A stretch of 64,000 nucleotides of DNA from Ectobius pallidus (GCA_964059195.1 CAXKWD010000001.1:221844484-221908483); one strand, 5' to 3'; counted from the first letter of the stretch, positions 46,834 through 58,649 are shown. Numbers and translations: made by a program. The notes: generated by a model not told the origin, from the letters alone.

Positions 46834-47164
46834 CTAATACCATTGTGCTTTCTCAGTTATTGGTACTGGTGGCACATTTGGGTTCGGATTTGGGCTGCAG
46901 AAACCAATTGGATTTTGCCAGATCTTCTTGCAGTAGTACCCGGAAGGACAACTGGAGTCTTTCCAGCATAACCTCTTGCAGCAGTACCCGGAAGGACAGC
47001 TGGAGTCTTTCCAGCAGAAGTTAGCTGCAAGAAAACAGTCCTTTTACATCATAGCAAGAAATCTATAGATTGTGACCAACTGTTAAGAAAATTACAAACT
47101 TACGCCAGCAGAAGCCAGTAGCCACGCAGGCGACCAAAACCAAGAGCAGTAGTACCAACTTCAT
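46834..47164 (-). CDS. Array gene 7: secreted peptide with doubled Cys module (83 aa)
   Basis: Exon 2 is 47164-47104 (61 nt, MKLVLLLLVLVACVATGFCW) and exon 3 is 47024-46834, with a 79 bp phase-1 intron. The mature part carries two nearly identical modules, CWKDSSCPSGYCCKRL and CWKDSSCPSGYYCKK, 16 residues apart. A last Cys follows (NPIGFC), then a Pro/Asn tail (SPNPNPNVPPVP) ending QWY. The DNA shows the duplication too: GACTCCAGYTGTCCTTCCGG occurs twice, 48 bp apart. It is the longest, most Cys-rich member, with ten Cys including the one at the signal end. AATAAA is at 46780-46785 and exon 1 at 48229. Confidence 0.8.
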
Positions 47165-47639
47165 CTGCAATAACAGTAATACAATGTGTATCATTATCAC
47201 ATCATAAAAATTATCCAAACCGCGATCTCAAAAGCTATTAGTTATTTGTGGAAAGCCAGAGATGTGAATTTTCAAAACTCTATGTTCGCCAATCCTGGAG
47301 TCAGTTTGTGACTACAGTTATTTCAAGTTACATTCTACTAGCTGGAGTATCCGGCGTTGAACAGTCTTATCTTGTAGTGAATATTGTTCAAGTGGCATTG
47401 TAGATGTGTATTCATGTTGATCTGTGATTCTTCTAGGACTTTGAAAACCGTACTTGAAACTACTCCCAAAGATGACGTCACTTTCATTCCTACATCTTGC
47501 ACAGTTACTTCAGGGTTTTATTTTAATGTTTTGTACATATTTAACATCTGTATCTTCTCGCCGCTAGACAAATCTTTTACTCGCACGTATCTTTATTGGT
47601 GACGTAAGTTGTAAGTCGCAGTTTTCTTTTAAAATACGA

Positions 47640-48180
47640 ATTAATAGGGGCCGCGCCTATTAATTTTACTTCCAATAGGCCTATGTGGTGTACGTCATCA
47701 CACATTATGTAAATGAAAAGTACAACGAATTAATTAATTACGTTATAAAGTACATCTTGTATTTAGTAACATACGTCATTTGTTTTTCTTCAGAATCAAC
47801 AAATTTGCCAAGGCAACGATAAAAACAAATGAAATCTTAATATATTCTACTATTAAAAGATCTCCTTATACCCTCATTATATTGTATTTTTCTTTCTTTG
47901 ACATTCTTAAAGAATAAAAACTAATAGCTGCCAAAATTACTAGTTTTATTTTATTTTATAGAGATAACTTACAATGCAACATATGTTCTTATTTGATAAT
48001 AGGCCTATAAATACTATATTAAAATTAGAGAATTTTGCTAAAACTATTAGCCTATATGCACAACGTATGCAAAAACTTTAGCGGATTCATCCAGCATTTC
48101 AGACTCAGCAACGCCTCGTCAGAAATACTAAATTCCTCTGCTAAAGTCTTGCTTTGCGTACTTTGATACATAAATAGCGA
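47640..48180. mobile_element. Hairpin element Y, copy 2 (diverged)
   Basis: Its right part (48060-48178) shares AAAACTTTAGCGGATTCATC and TTTGCGTACTTTGATACATA with element Y at 44340-44460, with the hairpin partly decayed. It lies in intron 1 of gene 7. AT-rich filler extends left to about 47640. Confidence 0.5.
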
Positions 48181-48228
48181 TTCATGTACAGTTCTGTATG
48201 TTAGTGTTTGTGATAAATTCTGTCTCAC

Positions 48229-48318
48229 CATCAAGCTTTGCTTCTTCTGTAGGCGCTGAAAACTTGAGAATTCAGGGGAACTGTGGTGACGTTCAAAACG
48301 ACAGTCTTCTGTTTTATA
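48229..48318 (-). promoter_or_regulatory. Exon 1 and TATA promoter of gene 7 (copy j)
   Basis: TATAAAA is at 48312-48318 (minus). The leader ends CTTGATG before donor GTGAGAC (last exon base 48229). Confidence 0.7.
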
Positions 48319-48615
48319 GACCAAAGCCCACATAGTTAATCAGTAAAACAACATTTTAATAGTCTTGGAGGCTTAGATAGTCATATTTTAAAAAAACAAA
48401 TTAAACTGAATATTAACCAAAGGTTTTGTTATGGAATGTAAAGCGTGTAATAAAGACACAATGATAGCCTTAAAATAGTTTATCAACATAGGTTATGACA
48501 AAAAAAGCATTGGTAAGAACAATAGTTTAATTGTCTGGGAGGCTTAGATAATCACAATTTTTTACGGAATCATAAAAAGCAAATTAAATTTAAAAATTAA
48601 TGGACTGTATTGTAA

Positions 48616-49278
48616 TCTATATATATAAAAATGAATGTATGTGTGTGTGTGTGTCCTTTATGCATTACTACACCATTCATCCGATCGCCATGAAACTTTG
48701 GAATGTTGTTGAGTGCAGTCCCGGGAAGGTTTCTGGCATATTACATTTTTAATTTTTCCTTTCGTTCGTGAGTTATGAGTGAAAAACGGGCAAAAAACGT
48801 GTATTTTTTGCGTTTTCGAAGCATCGTTTTCAGTAATACCATTCAATGTCAAATCAATTACAGTAGGCTTTGGCTATTTTTGTCATTCCTTGGACATAAA
48901 ACCATCGCGATCGCTTGAATGTTGTAGCTCAGGCTGGTCGATTCATTTGTTTATAATGTCAAGGCATGCAGACATATGAAATTATCAACCTGCACCGAAG
49001 AGGATTATTATTATTATTATTATTATAAAAGGGATAATCAATATAGGCCTAAATATGGTCAAACGTTGTTCGATTCGGACGAAACTCACTATACAGGGGT
49101 TTTCTGGGCCAGGGAACTCGAATCTGAGGTCGCTTTTACCAGGCGACGCTATCTGATCGTGGTATGTAGTCCACGCGATTTAGGTGTTAATAAATAGAGT
49201 ATAATGATTTAACTATTATGCTCTTAATTTTTTATTTTTGAAATAATTATCGCGCGCGAAGCCGCGGGCACACGCTAG
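48616..49278 (+). mobile_element. Helitron-B, compact full-length copy
   Basis: It starts TCTATATATATAAAAATG and ends with GCGCGCGAAGCCGCGGGCAC, ACGCTAG. Host sequence reads GTATTGTAA before and TGGAATATAAAATG after. The paralogous uninterrupted GTATTGTAATGGAATATAAA occurs at about 10792 and 44276, so insertion was exactly between A and T with no duplication. It is 663 bp and non-coding. Confidence 0.85.
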
Positions 49279-49507
49279 TGGAATATAAAATGTGATTAGA
49301 TTATATTAAAGACATAACGAGAGCCTTAAAATATTTTTTATGATGGCAAAACTGCGTTGTAAGAACTTTGTGTGGGATGTTGAGATTGCTTACAACTCTT
49401 TACTTTTGCCCCACATGTTCTAGTCTATTCCTTTCTTCTGGAATGTGTTTTCATTTTAAGGTAGAGTAGGAAGGTTGACATATTTTCGGAATAATTTGAT
49501 GTAATAT

Positions 49508-49890
49508 TAATCTATTTTTAGACAGGAGAAAACTCCATAATGACGAGCTTCATAACGTGTACTCGTCACTGGATATAGTAAGGGTAATTAAATCATGGAT
49601 GAAATGGGCTGGACATGTTGCGCGCATGGGAGAGGAAAGACATATCTCAAAAATATTGACTGGGAAACCCGAAGGGAAAACACCACCTAGCAGACCTAGA
49701 CGTAGGTGGGAGGACAAATTATAATAGATTTGAGAGAAGTAGGACTTGCGAGAGATGTTTGAAAGAAGTTAGCGCACAATAGGGTTGAATGGAGGACTCG
49801 GTTAAGAACGGCAATGAACCTCTTGATTCATAAAATAGATAATATTCCTTGCTTAGGAATTTTCTATTGACATTGAATAAGTAAGCAAGT
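49508..49890 (+). mobile_element. LINE 3' end, same family as 3034
   Basis: It has the MKWAGHVARMGEERHISK region, then frameshifts (a lost base near 49722), GCAATGAACCTC, and a TAAGTAAGCAAGTAA tail. Dead copy in the array upstream flank. Confidence 0.7.
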
Positions 49891-49992
49891 AATATTAATC
49901 TATTAATTAGGCTATTTTATTCTTGTACAAACTCTAGAAATTTTATGTTTTACTCTCTCTGGATGTCTTCTATTACTAAAATACTATAAAGA

Positions 49993-52900
49993 GTGTTAAT
50001 GAATAACACCGAAATATTTTACCTGTGTATAGAACGGACATAGACAAGAAACTTTTATTAGGAGATTTTTCCTCTATGACGTAAACTGTGTATGCTACAG
50101 GGCATTGAAATCATTACAATTTGGTGCTCATAAGTCAATAATTAGGCGAAATAGGGTTAACATGTTCATTAAAGGGTCAATCCATTAGAAATGAACCAAA
50201 TTTAATAAAATTTGTTGCTCGACAATTTTGATTTTCCTAATTTTTTACCAGTTATTTCCCAACTAAAGGTGAGTTCAAAACTATGGTAAAAAAAATTTGG
50301 GGCTCATACTTTTTTTTGGCGGCCTTTTTAAATTTGCTTTTTAACCATATTTCAGTCGAAAACATGTTTTGCACAAATGTATGTAACTCCGTTAATTTTA
50401 TAGATATCAAGACAAAATAAACACCAAAATTATTAGAATGAAATGCTCTACATTTGTGTTTTAACACAATATTACCTAAGTAGTGAGGAAAGTGAAGAAA
50501 AAAATTCAAAACTACAAATTGAAAATTGACTCAAAACGGGAGTTTTAGTGCCGCAAAATTATTAGAAGGAAGAAAGACTCGCCCTTAATTTTTTTTTCTG
50601 GTGTAGATCTACTATAGGACTACACGCTGTAGAAGTTTAAAGCTTGAGAACTTTGCGGGTTTGTTTATACAATTTTTCAAAAATGCCCAAAACCGTATTT
50701 TGGCAATATTTGAAGTAGAATATCTCAAAAGGGACTGAGTGAAAAATTATGAAATTGATACAGATAACACCTCTTTATGATATAAAGATGTGATAAAAAT
50801 TTGGTGACTGAGACTCAACTGATTCCCGAGTTACAGTGCATCGAATTTGGCCAAAAATTGCGTTATAGGCACACGAAATTTAATAGTAAAAATTCACTTT
50901 GTAATTTTAAATATAAAATTTTTGTGAGCCTAAGTTTGTTACACAATAGAGTTGTACATGTAGGCTACATTTCATCAGTTAGCATGACAAATATTTGGTT
51001 TCCTCAAAGCTTTGAAGAGTGTTGATATTTCGGTGCATAGTTTGCAGTTATGGCCAACTTCGATGCACTATAACTCGGGAACCAGTTGAGTCTCAGTCAC
51101 CAAATGTTTAACACATCTTTATATTATAAAGAGGTGTTATCTGTATAAATTTCATAATTTTTCACTCAGTCCCTTTTGAGATATTCTACTTCAAATATTG
51201 CCAAAATACGGTTTTGGGCATTTTTGAAAAATTGTATTAAAAAAACCGCAAAGTTCTCAAGCTTTAAACTTCTACAGCGAGTAGTCCTGTAGTAGATCTA
51301 CACCAGAAAAACAAATTAAGGGCGAGTCTTTCTTCCTTCTAATAATTTTGCGGCACCAAAACTCCCGTTTTAAGTCAATTTTCAATTTGTAGATTTGATA
51401 TTTTTTCTTCACTTTCCTCACTACTTAGGTAATATTGTGTCAAAACAAAAATGTAGAGCATTTCATTCTGATAATTTTGGTGTTTATTTTGTCTTGTTAT
51501 CTATAAAATTAACAGAGTTAAATACATTTGTGCAAAACAAGTTTCCGGCCGAAAAACTGTTACAAAGAAAACTTAAAATGGATGCCAAGAAAAAAGTATG
51601 AGCCTAAAAAATGTTTTACTCTAGTTTTGAACTCGCCTAATATTGGGGAGTAACTGGAAAAAAAATTAAGAAAATAAAAAATGTTGAGCAAAAAATTTTA
51701 TTCAATTTGGTTCATTTCTAATGGATTGACCCTATTTTGGCATTATTTGAAGTAGAATATCTCAGAAGGGCCTGAGTGAAAATTATGAAATTTATACACA
51801 TAACACCTCCTTACGATATAAAGATGTGATAATAATTTGGTGACTGAGACTGAACTGGTTCCAGAGTTACAGTGCATCGAAGTTGGCCAAAAATTGCAAA
51901 CTATGCACCGAAATTTCAACGCTCTTCAACGCTTTGAGGAAATTATAAATCGGTCATGTTAACTGACGAAATGTAGCCTACATGTACAACTCTTTTGTGT
52001 AACATACTTAGGTTCACTAAAATGTTGCATTTAAAATTACAAAGTGAATTTTTACTATTAAATTTCGTGTGCCTATAACGCAATTTTTGGCCAAATTCGA
52101 TGCACTGTAACTCGGGAACCAGTTAAGTCTCAGTCACCAAATTTTTATCACATCTTTATATCATAAAGAGGTGTTATCTGTATCAATTTCATAATTTTTC
52201 ACTCAGTCCCTTTTGAGATATTCTACTTCAAATATTGCCAAAATACGGTTTTGGGCATTTTTGAAATATTGTATAAAAAAAACCGCAAAGTTCTCAAGCT
52301 TTAAACTTCTACAGCGAGTAGTCCTATAGTAGATCTACACCAGAAAAAAAAATTAAGGGCGAGTCTTTCTTCCTTCTAATAATTTTGCGGCACTAAAAAT
52401 CCCGTTTTGAGTCAATTTTCAATTTGTAGTTTTTAATTTTTTTCTTCACTTTCCTCACTACTTAGGTAATATTGTGTTAAAACACAAATGTAGAGCATTT
52501 CATTCTGATAATTTTGGTGTTTATTTTGTCTTGTTATCTATAAAATTAACGGAGTTACATACATTTGTGCAAAACATGTTTTCGACTGAAATATGGTTAA
52601 AAAGCAAACTTAAAATGGCCGCCAAAAAAAAAGTATGAGCCCCAAATTTTTTTTTACCATAGTTTTGAACTCACCTTTAGTTGGGAAATAACTGGTAAAA
52701 AAATTAGGAAAATCAAAAATGTCGAGCAACTTGGCCTGGTTCATTTCTAATGGATTGACCCTAAATTGACTTCGTGCCTTCTTAGTGATCGATAAAAACC
52801 TGATTCTTAATCATTCGTCAACAGCTATATCGTAATTTAGTGTTTCCCTAACCTGCAAAATTTACAGACTAATCGCATGACTGCATTAGTTTGATTATTC

Positions 52901-53103
52901 ATAACTCCAGTGTTAACAAAGAAGTTTCTTTGTTTTGCATATTTTTCAAATGTTAGAAGAGAGTGGCGGCCATGCCCTGGGAGATTTTATGCTGTAACAC
53001 GAAAAATAGAATCCATAGAGCAAAAATCTCTCTCCTAATAAAAGTAGCTTGTCTGTGTCCCCTCTATACACAGGTAAAATATTTCGGTGTTATTCATTAA
53101 CAC
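49993..53103. mobile_element. 3.1-kb element with outer TIRs and inner alternating inverted repeats
   Basis: Outer inverted repeats of about 80 bp (49993-50076 and 53024-53103, starting GTGTTAATGAATAACACCGA) enclose a second structure. There GGGTCAATCCATTAGAAATG begins at 50174, and its reverse complement ends at 51732 and again at 52761. The interior runs forward, reverse, forward, reverse over blocks of 300-800 bp. Small frames (50252-50509, 51395-51601 and others) are mirror translations of the same arms. No transposase is recognised. Confidence 0.7.
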
Positions 53104-53404
53104 CGTGTATAAGAGTTTATAGACAGGATAGGCTTCAGAGAACTAGAGTAGGTTCCTGACTTTGGAACTGGCTGTACGTAGGTCTACGCAGGAAACACAC
53201 TAAATTTCAAAACTCTTCGAAAACTTTTAATTTCCGAAATGAGTTCTACTGTCAAATTTATAGTTCCCCAACGAATGGCTGCTTATAAACGAATCCTACA
53301 TTCCTAGATGATGTGACAACTGCGTAATTACATGACGGCAAGATCACATGACTTCAGCGTAGTTTCAAAATAGGTCAGATTAATTTGCAATCGTTGTGCT
53401 TTTT

Positions 53405-53650
53405 GAAGTGAAACTTCTTTAGCGGCGGTACGGGGTAAATCGGGAACTTGTGTCACGCTAAAACCGTCACGAAATTAGTGTCACACTCAAAACCGTCACG
53501 AAATTAGTAGAGTGTTTCGGAGCGGACTGCACAGAAAACAATCAACTCAATGATTAGGAGTAATCAAAGGAAATTTTTCAGAACTAGTATGAGGACCTGC
53601 AAATGGGAATAGTAGTAGTAGTAGGAGTAGTAGTAGTAGTAATAGTAGTA

Positions 53651-53687
<37 letters not shown>

Positions 53688-54140
53688 TAATAATAATAAT
53701 AATAATAATAACAATAATAATAATATTTACTTGTTCAATGGCAATAGACAATTCCTAAGCAATCTAAAGGTATATTATCTATTTTATGAAACCCGGAGGT
53801 TAAAAAATTAAAAAATTCAAAGATCCAAAATTTAAAAAATCAAAAAATCCAAAATTTAAAAAATCCAAAAATCCAAAATTTAAAAAATTAAAAATTAAAA
53901 AATCCAAATTTCCAAAATAAAAACAAACAAAATTAAAAATTCCAAAAATCTAAGATTTAAAAAATAATAGAATCCAAAATTTAAAAATTTTTTAAATCCA
54001 CAATTAAAAATGTCCAAAAACCCAATATTAAAAAGTCCAATAATGCAAAATTGAAAAAATCCAATTATCAAAAATTGAACAAATAAAAATTAAAACAAGT
54101 TTCACTTCTGTTGCGTGGCATTCCACGCACACTTTTTTCT
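53405..54140 (-). repeat. Repeat X, copy 2 (minus), with nested simple repeats
   Basis: It is the reverse complement of 29601-30195: AACTTCTTTAGC, AAACCGTCACGAAATTAGTG repeats, an AAAAATCCAAAATT core (53800-54080), then GTTGCGTGGCATTCCACGCA. A GTA/ATA run (53602-53726) and a LINE tail (53735-53800) are nested in it. Confidence 0.6.
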
Positions 54141-54531
54141 TGCAGTTATGAACAACACCATTAGTTTTTATTCATGAAATCATATCTAAGTAATACTGAA
54201 TATAGTCTCTTCCTTACCAATATGGGCATAGAAAGAGACATTATTAAGTGTAAGTAGGATATAGTCACTTCCGCTAGTTTCAAGGTATATTAAACAAAAA
54301 CCAGAGGGCTTAGTATTTCAAAGCCTGCATAACATCATCTGGAAGAGCACAATTGCCCAGGGAGTGAATATCAATAATTCAGCGGTGAGTGTTTGCTAAG
54401 TATGATGTCCACTTGAAGGAATGGACTAGGGTGGTGAAGAAATGATAACAAGTGGATTGTCATTGCTCTGTGGAGACTTTATTCATATTGTGGTCTCAAT
54501 ACCAATATGGCGGCTCAGTTGCTGCTTGCTA

Positions 54532-54825
54532 CTAATTCCATTGTTGTGGTGCAGGTGGTCCTTTGTAGTCGTCTGCGTCGTAATAAAGGAATATCTTCAG
54601 TCTACAGATGCCTTTTTCCCCCTCAGGTATGTGGCAGTAGTACCCAGAAGGACAGTCAGAGTCGATCCAGCATCTCAGAAAAGCTGCAAGAAAACAGTCC
54701 GATTACACGTTAGCATGAAACCTGCAGATTGTGACCGCCATTAAGAATATTACAAACTTACGCCCACGACTGAAGCCAGTAGCGATGCAGACGGCCAAAA
54801 CAAAGAGCATTAGAACCAACTTCAT
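54532..54825 (-). CDS. Array gene 8: secreted Cys-rich peptide (71 aa)
   Basis: Exon 2 is 54825-54762 (MKLVLMLFVLAVCIATGFSR; Ser replaces the usual Cys) and exon 3 is 54683-54532, with a 78 bp phase-1 intron. The core is CWIDSDC, CPSGYYC, then Cys after 9 residues. The tail has an acidic Tyr-rich stretch (FLYYDADDY) and ends KGPPAPQQWN, TAG. The CW-x-DS-x-CPSGYYC core groups it with gene 7. AATAAA is at 54478-54483. Intron 1 is over 4 kb to exon 1 copy k (59189), enlarged by hAT-like, hairpin and pogo-like insertions. Confidence 0.8.
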
Positions 54826-54853
54826 CTGCAATAACAGTAATACAATGTGTGTT

Positions 54854-55351
54854 CAGTGATGGGAAGTAATTGAGTAAAAGTAATCGGATTACAGTAACAA
54901 TTCCTTTTTTTTTGGTCCCATTTACTTGTAATCAATACTTTTTTTAAAATGTAATTTCTACTTGTAATTTACTACTGAAAATAAAATTGCAATTGTTACA
55001 ATTTAGTAGTCGTTAGTATTAGTATCATTCTCGCTTGCTATATCGTCAATATTGTTTTTGCAACTAATATCCAAATTAGAGTTAATAATAACAAAAAGTT
55101 GCTCAATGTTTCCGAAAATATTCTCATTGATATTTTTTTGTTGTTTGATCATTAATAATTAATTTGGGCTTGCGCCCAAAAAAAAACCAAAAACAAGGAA
55201 TTTTTAGGTACTGCAATTTTGTCAAGTAATTATAAATTTAAATGTAATTGTAATTTTTACTGATTACTTTTTGAAAAAAGTAATTTGTAATTGTAATTAT
55301 GTAAAATGTCTCTCAGGTAATTGTAATTCAGCCCAACTTTTCCCATCAATG
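54854..55351. mobile_element. hAT-like MITE with 8-bp target duplication
   Basis: Ends CAGTGATGGGAAGTAATT and ..CTTTTCCCATCAATG are roughly inverted. Flanks TGTGTGTT (54846-54853) and TGTGTATT (55352-55359) match at 7 of 8 bases. The empty site ACAATGTGTATTATTATCAC is seen next to exon 2 of other array genes (for example 41666). Confidence 0.75.
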
Positions 55352-55897
55352 TGTGTATTATTATCACAACATTGGAATTACCCAAACTGCGTCCTCAATA
55401 TCTATTAGTTATTTATGGAAAGCAAAGTATCCAGAGACGTGACTTTTCAAAACTCCATGTTTGCCAACCCTTGAATCAGTTTGTAACTTCAATTGTTTCA
55501 GTTTACATTCTACTAGTTGGTGTACCCAGCATTGAATGGTCTTTGCCTGTAGTGAATATTGTTCAAATGGAATTCATATCCCCTACATATAGAGATTATG
55601 TTATGTTTCTGGTACTGGGACTTGAACAGTTGAGGGGGTCAGCGCAACAGTAGTCTAACCCCTCCGACATGGAAAATTAGTTAGTGATGCTATTTGCATG
55701 GCTTGGAGGTAAACTTTATTCTTATATAGAGGTTGGACAAATTAAGTTTGTTGTAGGTAGTTTTGAAGTCAATAATCTGTTCCCTGAAACAGAAATCCTC
55801 TTGTGTAAGGGCAGCCAAAAAGTTTGAAACCAAGATAAATAAATCCAAAATAACTAGAGACTATTAACGGTCTTCAGAAATATGTACCGTTCATTTA

Positions 55898-56370
55898 ATA
55901 GTATATTGCGATACAAGTGCCGTAAGGCACGTTTACGGGTCGAGGAAACAGATTGAAAACCCGAGGCGCAGCCGAGGGTTTTTAAGTTTTCGAGACCCGT
56001 AAATGCCTTTACGGCCCGTGTGTTGCATGCTATTTTTTGCACGACGGTTACTTATATCAATTTAATTATATTAATTGTGATATTACCTGAAAATATTATG
56101 TAAATACATTCTTGAAAATAGATGTTTATTTCAGAAAGTGATTCGCATGTGTTTGTTGTTATGGGAACCGAATATTTGTCCTGGGGGCTTTGTCCATAAA
56201 GACTTGTATTATGAAGTGTATCGTAATGAATTATGACGTAGCGCTTGGACCGTAAGTAATTTAACCTCATCGCAACGGCCATAGCAACAAGACTGTGTGG
56301 GAATGTCAACTTACGATCCATGTAAACAACTTTCGTAAGTAACACTTACTAGCTAAGGAGTGAAAAAAAT
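55898..56370 (+). mobile_element. Hairpin element Z, copy 4
   Basis: It is nearly identical to copy 1 at 10852-11318 over its whole length, including the nested hairpin. It lies in intron 1 of gene 8. Frames on minus through it are not genes. Confidence 0.7.
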
Positions 56371-57290
56371 TAATTTCATGATAATCTGATTTCTGTAAAT
56401 GAAGTAAGTGTTGACAAAACTGGGGAGAATGGTAGTGAGCTTTTTCATTTCTTTCATCGAGTGTAGAACTGAATAATCATTGGAATTTATAAATAAAATT
56501 AATACAACTCCTTTCCTCTTAAAACAATGTTTTAATGCATGTAAAATCCAATATTTATTGAAATAATTTTTTTCTCCTCTGTCAAGTTGAAATAAATGTC
56601 AGTGCAACAGTGGTCTAACCAAGAAAACAGTGTTGCAGCGTCTCATAAAATTGATAATATCTCTGAACACTCTGAACAGTAGACTAACATTGCAGTTAAG
56701 TTGACCAAGCATCATAGAACACTCCACTACCAATAAAACTGCATTTTTCAAATTGTATGAAAAACTACAATGTAGAACTTGAACTTGCTTTTTTCTCTAA
56801 ACTATAAAAAGGTGGGATACACTACTGTTGCGCTGACCCCTCAGTTGGTCCTGAGTAAATGTTGTCTTTTCTTACTAATCTTAAATATATTTTCTTGCAC
56901 AATTCGGCATCTTAATACAGTCAAACCTCTGTATAACGAAGATTGATTTAACGATAATCCTGTATTTAGCAATATTTTTGTTTGGTCCCGGCAAATTTCC
57001 TATCTTAATAATGTTAAGTGTAACTCAATACCAAGAAAAAGCTATTTTAGAAACACTCTTTTATAACGTTATTTGAAGATTGAAGTGTAACTGTAAAACC
57101 ACTAACATAGCCCTATGAATATTAGATCAGTATCCTTCCCAGCCACCAATATTGTTTTCTGGGTGCCTGGTATCTGTTACATTTCTTAGAAATTCCAGAA
57201 AAGAAAGGTCAATGAGGAGTGAAAAATAGGATCACTGAGGCAAAAAAAAAAAAAAAAAAAATCCTTATTTGTGCAAAAACATACTGTGAG

Positions 57291-57700
57291 TTATAATTCG
57301 ATCGGTAAGACCTGAGCCAAACAAACGGCTGCGCAGTAGTCTACGATGACGTAATCTAGACCTGCCTGACCTTCATAACACGTGATGTTCTTTGCTAGTT
57401 CATACTGTACAGACCGTGTAAAAACATCTTGTTTAGCCTCATAGCATTCAATAGTGAAGACCCAACAGCGATATTCTGTGAGTTACATACCATTACTTAA
57501 ATAATATTTCATAACTAAAACAACAAATACTTTAATCACTTTATTTTTGTTTACAATAGTTACGGGCTATTATGAACCGCATAGTTTGGAATTTGATAGT
57601 AAAGTATATGCATTCTCTTCTGCTCTTACTCCATTGCTACCCTCGGACGATAAGCTATATGCGCGTGTTTGGTTCAAGACTTACCGATCGAGTTATAGGC
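57291..57700. mobile_element. MITE with about 32-bp inverted ends
   Basis: The left end TATAATTCGATCGGTAAGAC is the inverted match of the right end (GACTTACCGATCGAGTTATA), extending over CTGAGCCAAACA / TGTTTGGTTCAAG. About 410 bp, non-coding. Confidence 0.65.
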
Positions 57701-57980
57701 TGTTAATTCAATACAATTAAAACACCATAAGGATCAACTGTTTTAGTTTTGCCTTAGCTATGTGTTGAATTATCTTGTCTTTTTCTTCTCTTCACCCACC
57801 AACTACGAATTTGAAATTTCTCACACATGGCTAGGCTCAAAACCATAGTTATAATTCAACGGAAGTCAGTCAGTTAAGAAAGAAAATTATCGTTCTACTT
57901 CTTGGCATGTCCGTTCCATGAATTATCCCGTAGGCAGATTATGCAGTTAATAAATTTCATATTTACCGCAGAGGGAGAAT

Positions 57981-58634
57981 TATTTTGAGTAGTATTTATC
58001 TACCTCCTTATTCCCTCTGATATTAAAATAAACATACAACACACTGTGATATTCATGTACAGAACACTAAAAAAGATCATTAAAAATATATGTACAGATT
58101 AAAATTTTTATCAGAAATTACACAGGTCAATGTAGTAAAATACTAAAATGTGCAGAAAATGGATTTCCCTACTGCCGGGAGTCTTTACACCATGTATAAA
58201 ACGGTGATGTCAAAATCTTGAGTGTTGACTTCATAGTCAAGTTCCGGCACCACAACATAAGGAACTGAGGATGGCGTAACTTTGCGCCGAAATACATATT
58301 CAATTTTAAACAACCTACTACACACTGGGCACACGATTCTACAAGAAAAATTTTACCAAACATTCAAGAAAGAACACTACAACACTGAAGATTTTAACAT
58401 CACCGTTTTATACATGGTGTAAAGACTCCCGGCAGTAGCGAAATCCATTTTCTGCACATTTTAGTATTTTACTACATTGACCTGTGTAATTTCTGATAAA
58501 AATTTTAATCTGTACATATATTTTTAATTATCTTTTTTAGTGTTTTTTAGTGTTCTGTACATGAATATCACAGGTGTTGTATGTTTATTTTAATATCAGA
58601 GGGAATAAGGAGGTAGATAAATACTACTCAAAAG
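57981..58634. repeat. Long foldback with about 250-bp arms
   Basis: The left arm (57981-58227) and right arm (58380-58634) are near-perfect inverted copies (landmarks GGAGGTAGATAAATACTACT, GTAAAGACTCCCGGCAGTAG). The 152-bp loop has an open minus frame (GAKLRHPQFLMLWCRNLTMK) I do not recognise. Confidence 0.75.
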
Positions 58635-58649
58635 ATTATACAGTTTCCT

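Noticed and set aside
50252..51601. Several 60-85 residue frames with shared sequence (for example FLHFPHYLGNIV)
   Set aside because: They are mirror translations of the inverted blocks in the 49993-53103 element and have no recognisable domain.
5836..54744. A recurrent plus-strand protein starting MITSGLSLLCGDFIH (about ten places, for example 12649, 23944, 29143, 41260, 54442)
   Set aside because: It is the antisense reading of the 3'UTR and poly(A) region of the minus-strand array exons. Downstream the frames diverge as antisense of the peptide code.
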